Of a DNA stretch of 64,000 bases, positions 55,001 to 64,000 are shown in pieces. How positions within the stretch are numbered: the stretch's first letter is position 1; each line of letters starts with the position of its first letter. The notes beneath the pieces were generated by a model. That model worked only from the letters and a program-made list of their open reading frames with translations, was not told the DNA's origin and searched no databases. Source of the stretch: Onchocerca volvulus (Eukaryota; Nematoda; Chromadorea; Rhabditida; Onchocercidae); assembly GCA_000499405.2 (NCBI GenBank), contig HG738140.1:2623024-2687023 (forward strand), in the 5' to 3' direction. A program made the position numbers and the translations under genes.

Positions 55001-58000
55001 GGCAAAAGTTTAAATTTCAGAATTAATAGAAATGTCAGGTATATCATATATCGTAAATGGAAATGAATTCCATGCAAATAATTAAGGTCAATTTATATTT
55101 GGATAAAATGAACCTGATAAGAAATATAAAAAGACCCGTTTCAGAACATGTTACACATGAAGTCCAATCATCAGAGAATTTCTCTTCGACTGTTACAGAT
55201 GTTGCCAGAAAAAATTGGCCTAGAATATATATATATATATATTTTAAATTTTTATTTCCATAAAAGATTTCGAAGGAAAATCATAAATGTCCATTGTATC
55301 AATTATTAGAATTCGGAAATAATAATATTAAAAGTTGCCGGTATTTTATCAGATTTATGAATTAATTATCAGCTTCTTATCTGTAACAAGCTAAAATAAA
55401 TAATGAAGTAATTTTTAATTCTAAATTAAATAGAAAAATTGAAATAATACTGACTATAATTTAAAAATGTAATAAAATACTATCTAATTATAATTTGAAA
55501 ATATAAAATATAATTTTGAAGCATACTAAATAGAGAAATTATGAAATATTCAAAGCCAGATAGTGTTAGGAAAAGTTGAAACATAATTTAAAAATTTGAT
55601 CTATGGAAAATTTGCAAAGGAAAAAGTGTTTGTTTTTTTTACAGAGAAAAAAGCCTTACTTTTTTAATTTTTTTTTTATTATTTTCACAGTTTGCTTTTT
55701 TGAGACATTTTTCTTTAAAAAAAAAAAAGAAAAATTCTCAATCTTCACCACAATTTATGACATATTTGAGAAAATTGATTAAACCTGATGATTGATTCAG
55801 GTCAGTAATTGATTCTGATGATCAGCGAAACTCGATCATTAATTTACTATCAAACGTTTGAAGGACATAAAAACTTGTTTTTTTCATCCCAAATTTAGAA
55901 AATTATAATGTACGAAATAATCCAAATATTCTCAGATACTAAAATTCTATTTAACAAAATTCCTGATGACTTCAATAACTATGTGACATGATACTGCTAA
56001 TCAGTCATATGAATCTGTTGTAAAATATTTATATTCTAAGTCATCATATAAGTATGACGTATTTTTGAAAGCGATTCCAATGATTATTTAATTACCTATA
56101 TAAATAAAATGCCCTCTCACTTACTTCTACCTGTCATCGGTGTGATAAGTTAAAAAAAAAAAAATGTGTCTATATAAAAACATGCGCCTATTCGAATGCA
56201 ACGTTGCATGAAAATTTCATATCAATCGTGAAGAACTTTAGGAATTTAAAAATTTTGAACAAACGAACATTTACATTTATATCATTATTTGAAATTGTAA
56301 AATGGTTTCTTTTTTTTCATTGCTGTGGTAACGTGTGATTGGGTACAGTTAGTGTTGGATGAAAATTTATCAATAACTGATTCATCTCCTTAACTTTGCA
56401 ACTGATATTAATTTGAGCAAACTGATATTTTGATTTTTAAAATGGAATCTGTCGAAATGCAGCAAAATAATGAAAGATAATTATAACAATAAAATAGAAT
56501 ATTGGATATATATGAAAATTCTCAGTTTTTAGATTGAAATTTTCAAAACTTTTGTTTTTCGGACATTACAACCATAGGAATTTTCAATTCTTTGAAATAT
56601 TAGATGATTTTTTAAGCGATAATTATTGCACTTTTTTCATGGCACTGAAATTTAGGTCAAGCAAACATTTCTTAAATCTCATTATTTATGCTCGTTTAAT
56701 TTCGAATATCTTCTTTTTAAATTGTAAACTAAAAATAAGTCTTGAAATCATCAAGTTAATTAATAATAAAATATAAGGGCAAAACGAGATCAAAAAAATA
56801 AAATTCCCCTTACTGAAAAAGTTAATTACTATTGATTCTCACTCTGTCTTTAATCTTATTTTTTTCAAAAATTTTAATTTTTCAACAATTCGGAGCGTAA
56901 TGAATAATGTGAAAATAATAGAATGAAGATCTTTCATCTGAAATTTATCAAATTCATAAATTTTTTGGAAAAAATTTCTGAGTTTTCAAAATAAACACAT
57001 GTGAAAGAGTTAATTTATTTAAATTAAAATCTTTTGTCTGAGATATATAGCGACTAAAAAATTAATGAAAAATCCACAAATTTATTAATCATTTTTTAAT
57101 CATTTAGAATTCTTTTGTTATTTCTTTCAAGCTCGTAATACTTTATTAGTAAAATATTTGCGATTTATTTGCTGAAATTTTGTAATTTACGCAAAATATA
57201 TTTAAAAAAAAAGGAATTTTAAAGAAAGTAATGGTAAATAAATTTATGAAAAATACGAAAATAAAAAGAAAAATTTATTTGATTTACCATCACGAAATTG
57301 CGAATGCAAAAGTGTTCCATTTTCATTATTATAATTTTTATTGCGGTATATTTTCCACGGTACACCGTTACCTTTATTCTTCCAGCAACATAATGTCGAA
57401 TTAAAATCACAGTCTAATGAATTACCATCAACTGCAAATGACGAATTTTTGTTCGAAATAAAAAAATTCCAGTTTTAATTAATTCTAATTTAGTATTTCT
57501 ATACCAGTCATGTAGATTAAAGAAAGCTTAATGTTTATCTTTAAAAAATTTCTTTAATTTCTTCCTTAAAAAAAAAGAAGAAGAATTTCTTCCTTTAGAA
57601 TTGTCATGAAAATGGTAAAACTCAAAAATAAGCATATTTCACCAATGAAATGCTAACCATAAAAAAGAATTCAATGATAATTTTTTTAGATCAAAACAAT
57701 TCATTGGTAAAATTTGATTTTAAATATGAATTTTTTCTTTTTTAAATTAATAAGATTTAAAATCGAACTGCCATCAATCTTGTTCTATCGTTATCATAGA
57801 ATAAATAGAATGTTGAAATAAATTAAAATCGAAAAATTTGCTTAACAAAAAGTTTGTTTTCCTCTTTTTTTTTTAAAATTTGATTTCTTTTTTTTTTTTT
57901 TCGAATAGATATCTTGCTAGAATTGAAAATTTGTATGATTATTGTCATTAGATTGATTGTGTGCTTAATCTTAGAATGGATGAAATTTTAGAATAAATTA

Positions 58001-58142
58001 AAATTCAAGATTTTTCTCGACAAAAAGTTTTTTTTTTTAGTTCGATTTATTAATAGCAATGCTTACCATGCAATGCTAAAAAGATAAGTGGAAGAAAAAA
58101 TCGTGGAAGAAAAAATCGGAAACATTGTTGAATTTGAAACAT
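52065..58142 (-). CDS. Secreted protein with two MAM-like domains (484 aa)
   Basis: Ten exons join in phase: 58067-58142, 57288-57431, 55114-55219, 54684-54837, 54174-54426, 53957-54065, 53388-53566, 52852-53019, 52510-52646 and 52065-52193 (1455 nt). A hydrophobic signal peptide (FFLPRFFLPLIFLALHG, to about residue 26) directs secretion. The first MAM-like domain spans about 32-187 (DCDFNSTLCCWKN; WKFVSGKNSIYRY; FYIKLHNHGES; INSIRVITEECP). A linker with a Thr run (292-297) leads to a second (about 310-476: CNTIGGCLFDYSMCSYQN; YGCCYN; ICPQG; CAMDNIRIHKIFDVLEVEPC). MAM domains are extracellular adhesion modules with conserved Cys pairs. There is no transmembrane segment or obvious GPI signal. 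The exon 8 donor is ambiguous: GT at 52851 or GC at 52854, both in frame, differing by one codon. The gene has no recognised symbol; a role in cuticle or matrix is only a guess. Confidence 0.85.
56168..56285. mobile_element. MITE-like element copy in MAM gene intron 2
   Basis: Starts GTCTATATAAA, the inverted form of the right end of the copy at 32714-32889, and contains GAATGCAACGTTGCATG and GAACAAACGAACATTTACAT. Its right terminus is truncated or diverged. Confidence 0.7.
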
Positions 58143-58293
58143 GAAGAATGATGAAGGAGAAAAGACGAACGAACGAAGTCAATTTTCGTATCACTTACAC
58201 CTATCTGATACACCTGGTGCTCTTGATAATAATTCCGGGATAGATGATGAAGAAGAAGACGAAGACGACAAAGATTTGCGATATATTGTTTGA
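58141..58293 (+). CDS. Short plus-strand ORF (50 aa), overlapping start with MAM gene
   Basis: ATG at 58141 opens MKNDEGEKTNERSQFSYHLH and continues through LSDTPGALDNNSGIDDEEED to a stop. It is hydrophilic and acidic and looks protein-like. Its ATG overlaps the MAM gene's start codon on the other strand by two bases. A GTATCAC donor-like site after codon 15 has the phase needed to join the plus exon at 60131, but this is speculative. On the minus strand the same DNA has a good donor (GATAG|GTGTAAGT, about 58206), so strand is uncertain. Confidence 0.25.
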   Translation: MKNDEGEKTNERSQFSYHLHLSDTPGALDNNSGIDDEEEDEDDKDLRYIV

Positions 58294-58377
58294 TTTAATT
58301 TTGTCGTCGCAAAATTTCATTCAAATAAATTTCGTCCAATCATATTGACAATTTTCCATTGCAATTTGCGGGTGTAT

Positions 58378-58465
58378 TCATGGATATATTTCTTCAAAAT
58401 AGCCGATGTAATCAACCAAAATACCTTTTGTTTGAACTAGTTTTCGTGCTATTTCACTTTGTAAT
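58378..58465 (-). CDS. Terminal-exon candidate upstream of MAM gene
   Basis: CGATTCAG acceptor, then one base and LQSEIARKLVQTKGILVDYI, GYFEEIYP and TGA at 58378-58380. Amino-acid composition is strongly coding-like. Its stop lies 236 nt before the MAM start on the same strand, a spacing seen between genes of nematode operons. No upstream exon was identified, and an AAAAG|GTATTT site inside could be a donor instead. The product is unrecognised. Confidence 0.35.
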
Positions 58466-58469
58466 CTGA

Positions 58470-60030
58470 ATCGGAAATCATCATTTATCACCAAATGAAT
58501 GATTAAATTTGATCATATTACGACAAAACGATCATTATTATCACTTCCATGATATTGTTTTTTATCAATTGATAAAAGCTTTGAAGAAATTTTATTACAA
58601 ATAAATGATTAAAATTAAACATATGGTAAAATCATAGATATTATCACTTGTATGATGTCAATTGATAAAATTTTTTATGAATATTTCAAGCTTTCTTTCT
58701 TTCATTTTATATATTACATTTTAGGATCAACAACATTTTAAAATTATAATGGTAGGCAAAAAAACAAAAAAAGAAAAGTTAAAAATATGTAACTTTTTTA
58801 TCTAATTAATTTTGAATAATTTTCAAACTTTTTGAAATTATCATTTTAAAGATGACATTGTGAAACATATCTTATCATCCAGACATCTTGAGATAAATAT
58901 GAAAAATGATCTGATAAAAATGAATGTTATAATCTAATTATTTCTTTCTCACCTCTGAAATATTTTTGTCCTAGATATTTTTTTTTTCGACAAATATAAT
59001 TTTACTGCAATTAAAAATCGCATTTCTAATTTTGAGTTCATATTATATGCAAAAGAACTTCCGCCTTTAAAGTTTCCAAAAATTATTTTGAAAGATTTAA
59101 TTTTTGCAGCACATGATTGAATTGAACATGATTTTAATCCAATAGACAAGTTTTTTTCTTCTCTCTTTTTTTTTTCACACAAATTAACAAGCAAAATTTT
59201 GAATTTCATTTTAATTTTTTCTAAAATTTTAATTTCTTGCATAATTGATGACAAGAATTTTGATTTTTATTTGTATGATTTGACGAAAAATTTTAGTTTT
59301 ATAGAAATTACTTTGTATTGGGTGGTTTATTCTAGTTTTATTTCATGAAAAATGTCTTTTTATACTTCAAGTGGTTATTATTACAAAAATGTTGTGGTAA
59401 TCTTTTTTTTTTTTTTTAACATCGAAAAATTCGGATTTTTGCATTTAAATCAATTTTAAATTTAACTTTTAAATCAATGTATTGCTAATTGTACTTCTTC
59501 TATTTATGTTTAAATTTGTTTGCAATCATACAGATAGGTATTTTTCACATAGGTATTTTTGAAATTAAATTGAAAATAAAAATTCAATTTCACCAAGCTT
59601 TTATAGGAATCCTCAAGCAGTGGCAATAAATTTGTATTCGATGCAACAAAATCGTATATTTTCTTCTTTTTTTTTTTATATCAAAATTAAATCCAAAATT
59701 TGACAAATTTTTTAAATTTTCTACCATCGGAAAAGCTAATTTTAAATTTCATTTCATTGAAATTGTTATATAAAATCAAAAAAAAAAAAAATAAAAAAAT
59801 AAAAGAAGAAAAGACTATGTAGTTTTTTTTTTCGAAAAAATAAAAAAATCTTAAAAAAATCATTTTCGAGAAAATGTCCATTCTTGTTCAACAAGATGAG
59901 ATTCATTCTAAAATAAATAGAATAAAATAAAATAAAATAAAATAAAATAAATAAACAAATAAATATATGAATAAATAATATAAGTAAATAAAATAAACGA
60001 AGAAATAAATGAACAAAAAGATAAAAACAA
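58470..60030. other. No supported gene
   Basis: Mostly A/T runs. The minus frame at 58949-59254 has a moderately coding-like centre (GLKSCSIQSCAAKIKSF) but low-complexity flanks and no clear splice sites. (AAATA)n simple repeats fill about 59919-60000. Confidence 0.4.
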
Positions 60031-60091
60031 GATAAATAAAAGATTTAATTTGTCTGAAATGGATAAATAAAAGATTTAATTTGTCTGAAAT
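60031..60091. repeat. 31-bp tandem duplication
   Basis: Two copies of GATAAATAAAAGATTTAATT followed by TGTCTGAAATG, just upstream of the plus exon at 60131. Confidence 0.9.
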
Positions 60092-60130
60092 GAATGAAAT
60101 CTTTTTTTTTCATTGAAATTTTTTCGCCAG

Positions 60131-63100
60131 AAATCTTCGGAATGTAAATGTACCAGAAATAGGTTCAACAATATACGATACAATACCAACTGGTAGTGAT
60201 ATATTTTTTCACGGATCATTTAGTAATAAACAAACCGTAAACGAAACACGTCCCGTACGTAAAACAGGTTCAAGAATGATTCGCTCAAAAAGTTTCGTCG
60301 CAACCAAGTACGTTTCGCAAATTATTCGATTTTTTTTCATGACATATTTCGTATACTATCCCATCCAAATATTTAATTTTAACAAAGAAAAAATAAACTT
60401 TGTGTAATTTAAAATTCCCAGAACAAATGATTATAAATTATTTTAAAACTTCAATTAGAATTTTCATTTAATCGAAAAATGATGCTCTTATAATTTTGAA
60501 AAAAAAAAAAGTAATAGGGAAGTGAAATTTGAATGCTTTAAAATTAAAAGAATCTTAAGTTCTTTTTCTTAAAATTTTAAAATTTGGGATTTTATAATAT
60601 CAAATGTAAAATTGCTTTCAAGTACGCATTTAATTGCATAAAATAATCAAAATAATACAATTTAACATACTTATTTAAATTACAATTGTAATTTTGTGTT
60701 AAATAAAATAAAATAATCAAAATTTCATAAATGACTTCAATTCAATTTAATTCGAAAATTTTATTTCATTAAAATTCTTTTCTTTAATTATGAAATATTT
60801 AAAGGCAATTATACTTCATTCTTTTGTAAAAATATTCTCATCATTTTCTCAAATTATTTTGCAAAATTGTAGAAAAAACGAATTATGAGAGAAAATAATT
60901 AAAATATAAGGAAAATTGGGGAAAAAAAAAAGAGAAAACACAGAAAGTATTTTTTAATACTTCGAAATCGAAAAAGTAAAATATTTCAACTGCGATTTTT
61001 CAACAATTCAGAGAGAAAAGTATTCAAAAATAAATTAATTAGTTAAATAATAAGTAAAGGGATAAATAAAAAATCAAAAATAGTAATGAAAAGCATGCAA
61101 ATCATGAATGAAATGGAAAGTTTATGAGAAGTTCATCTTTATTTTCTCGAATTTTCACTTGCTAAAAATCAAAAAAAAAAAAAAAAATTACAAGTTTTAT
61201 GTAAAAATGCATTTAAAGCAAATTAGAGTAATGAGTTAATACCTGTCTAACCACATTCCTTCTTGGCAAAATATTCTTTTTAGTTAATTAATTGAAAAAA
61301 GTGGTATTAATAGGAGATAAATTTTAAAATTTATCCAGGATATTCAGTTCCGTTATCAAGTTACTGATAGCAAAAAATCAGAATAATTAATTGCTATCAT
61401 TTTTTCATTTTTTTGAAAATAATTTTAAAAAAAATTTAAATATCAAAGAGTGAACAAATGGCTATTTAGAGCCAAAAATGAAATAAAATAGAAACTTTTA
61501 ACGCTAAATGTTTGTTGTTAACTTGATATTTTCGCCAATAGAAATTAAAAATCTGAATTCATCCTCAACTTTTACCTGTTCATCGAAAAATATAGGTGAG
61601 ATTTTTTTAGGATATAAATTTTAGAGAGGAAGCCACTTTTGGATTGCTTAAAATAATCGCTTTTTATACAAACAAATTGCTCATATTTTATCTCTGCAAA
61701 AAATCGTTGCGATTTCGATGTCGCAACTAAAAGATCACAAAAGATCATTTATGAAAAATTATTCGCTAACTAAAAATTTTAAAAGATGAAACAAATGTAC
61801 TTTAAAAGGAACTAATAGTAACTAAAAAGCAACATTTTTCTTCTTCTAATATATCATGTTAAGCCACAGATTCAACAAGGTTTTATAGACGGAAAATAGG
61901 AAAAGGTCAAATTCTGCAATTGAATTAGGTTAATGCTAAATGTTAATTTTGCTAAATTAAGAGGTCGTAATCAATTATCAGAAAGTGATATTCGTTCGGA
62001 TCGAATTTTGCGAAGTGATTTGAGACAAAAGATGAAAAATGAAAACAATGAAATAATTGTACGGAAAGGTGACAAAGACAAAGCCAATGCAAGTGATTGA
62101 AAAATCAAGTTTTAATTCGAATTAATTGTTAGAATATTTTTGCATCAAATTAATTATGAAACAATATTTTAATTTATTAATTGGTCTTCATTTGAAAACA
62201 AACAATAATTAATAATTTCTGATTAATTGCTAAAACAGACAATAATTAATAATTTCTGATTAATTGCTAATAATTTATAGGGTAAAAATGGAAAATCTCT
62301 GTACAAAAATCTCATGTCAAGGAAATCTTGCAATCTTAGGCAAGGTATTCATTATACAAATGCATTCCAGAGGGCAAAAGATTATCGAAGTATATATTTC
62401 GGAAATTATAAAAATTTGCATAATACTAATTTAAATTTTAGCAAATTAGAAATAGTCGGTTAGAAATGAGCCAGTTAAAAATGAGCAAAAATTCCAAATA
62501 AATAATATTGAGAGGAGGTACCAAAGATCTAGGAAGGTACCAAAAAAAAATAAAAGGTACCTAAATAGTTTTGAAAAAAAAAAATTAAAAAAGTCCAGGA
62601 TTATCCTTCTTTACTATGCTAAATTAGCTAGTTCTAAATTCTTGGCAAAACTCTAAAACAATTTATAAGCACAAATAAAGAAGAATTTTGTTAGAAAACT
62701 GATTAAAAAAAAAGAAAAAATTAGCTATCGTAAATAATTGGTATCAAATTTAATGTTACACCATAGTTGTTGTGTACGATGAACTTTGACCCCATTTTTT
62801 TTATTTCTTTAAGTACAAACTAATTTTTGCATAATTTTTTCACAATTTTTTAGTTGAGCAGAGGAATGAATTGCGAGCAGGACGACGAAGAGCAGTAGGG
62901 CCTTTATATGATGCTACTGATACGAGTTCAAGAAGCGTAAGTTTGAAACTTTTTTATTCACGTATAAATGGTCCAAAGATCATTGTATTTATGAAATTTT
63001 AGGTTTGTAAACTTTTAAAACTTGATCTATGACGAATTTTACCCAGTATATATATTTTTTTAAAGATAAGCGTAAAATTTCGTAATATTTAGATAAAATT

Positions 63101-63887
63101 TTAAATACATCTTGTTTTATTTGCATTGTAAAATTAACATCTGTATTGCAGATTGAAATAGTTCGAGAAGGTGTACCTCGGAGAGAGCAAATTATTAGAC
63201 TCAGAACTGGTGTACCAGGTTGTTTCTACAAATTTTAATTCCGAAAAAAAAAGCAATAAATAATCATAAATTTGGAAAATATCTTGCAAGAATAACTTAC
63301 AGTAATACAGTATTCGATATTAATTACAGTAACACATTACAGTATATTTCGATGCATTATTTGCAAAATTTTCGTATCAATCCTAATTTTTTAAAAAAAC
63401 AAAATAATTTATTGCAGCTATGGCATTTGATGAAACACCACGATGTTTCTTCCAACTTCCAATTTCGGTTTAATTTTTTCTCATCAATCTTAATAATCGT
63501 ATCATTAGATATCAAAGCATTTGCTGATAAGATTAATGATAAACGATAAATAGCTAGCTATTATTTCTTACCGTAAAATAGCACCCTGTATAATTTGCTT
63601 AGAGCATTTGCTTCATTCTTGTTTTCTGCCATGTTGATACAGTTTGGCAGAATCTTTTTTTTTTTTTGATAAGATCAAAGAATTCGCTGATCTTATCGCC
63701 TGATAAGATCGAGAAATCCGTTGAAATGAATATTTTGTAAATATTCAAATAATTTCAGATTGTCACAGAGCAATATATTCGTATCACAACGATGATTCGT
63801 CAAACATGGTTGCATACAACAATTTACATTTATTCTACAAATGAGAAAGGATATCTGAATATTCACCAACTTGATAGAATGTTTACG
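60131..63887 (+). CDS. Unrecognised plus-strand gene, partial (exons to window edge)
   Basis: Phase-compatible exons: 60131-60307 (phase 2 in and out), 61962-62068 (out phase 1), 62854-62936 (out phase 0), 63152-63218 (out phase 1) and 63759-63887. Peptide blocks include NVNVPEIGSTIYDTIPTGSD, RKTGSRMIRSKSFVAT, GRNQLSESDIRSDRILRSDL, RRRAVGPLYDATDTSSRS and IEIVREGVPRREQIIRLRTG. The protein is basic and Ser/Arg-rich with no domain I recognise; a cytoplasmic scaffold is only a guess. The 5' end is not found; an upstream exon of phase 2 is needed. Exon 2 can be read past its donor to a stop (KGDKDKANASD), giving a short form. The last exon is open in two frames (see findings), so its reading is uncertain. 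The gene probably continues beyond 64000. Confidence 0.6.
62203..62271. repeat. 37-bp tandem duplication
   Basis: Two copies of CAATAATTAATAATTTCTGA followed by TTAATTGCTAA in the intron after exon 2 of the plus gene. Confidence 0.85.
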
Positions 63888-64000
63888 GTATGTGGTGTTA
63901 ATTTTTGTTTACTTATGATCACTAATTAAATTAATTCATAATGAATTGAATTAATTTTAGCAAAAGTTATCGCATAATTCGTGCAAAAATATTTATAAAT

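Noticed and set aside
58949..59254. 101-codon minus ORF
   Set aside because: Lys/Ile-rich ends, no clear acceptor or donor, no recognisable family.

Overview
The window is eukaryotic: very AT-rich, intron-rich, with short exons, polypyrimidine-AG acceptors, many GTTAGT/GTAAGT donors and long homopolymer runs. The kinesin-3 gene is close to nematode UNC-104 throughout. Three genes have a splice-acceptor-like motif just before the start codon, as expected for spliced-leader trans-splicing. Together these suggest a nematode, most likely a spirurid/filarial worm; that placement is inference. Long uninterrupted ORFs are rare because coding sequence is cut into exons of 68-298 nt. I assembled genes exon by exon, matching intron phase by hand.

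Layout. (1) 1573-6257, minus: four-exon gene for a 152-aa, four-helix membrane protein that looks EXPERA/EBP-like. (2) 9184-13640, minus: five-exon gene for a 275-aa BTB protein with a C-terminal Cys/His cluster. (3) 13.7-23.4 kb: mostly gene-poor, with orphan exon candidates, GA/CT microsatellites, a GC-richer retroelement-like island near 20-20.8 kb and a tRNA-Pro(TGG) at 21882-21953. (4) 23677-41018, minus: complete 33-exon unc-104/KIF1A kinesin-3 gene (1610 aa: motor, FHA, tail, PH) with an extra in-frame exon candidate in intron 15. (5) 41-49.2 kb: gene-poor and full of satellites. (6) 49251-50823, plus: complete five-exon ASF1 histone chaperone (251 aa). (7) 52065-58142, minus: complete ten-exon secreted protein with two MAM-like domains (484 aa), convergent with asf1. 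(8) 58.1-58.5 kb: compact region with a short plus ORF and a minus terminal-exon candidate. (9) 60131 to beyond 63887, plus: several phase-compatible exons of an unrecognised gene running off the window.

The genes do not form one pathway: axonal vesicle transport (unc-104), nucleosome assembly (asf1), a BTB adaptor, a membrane protein and an extracellular MAM protein. The most notable items are a candidate mutually exclusive exon in unc-104, a 40-bp tandem duplication of a splice acceptor in the EXPERA-like gene, a BTB protein with a zinc-binding-type tail, a small terminal-inverted-repeat element family in and near genes, and a dual-frame exon near the right edge.
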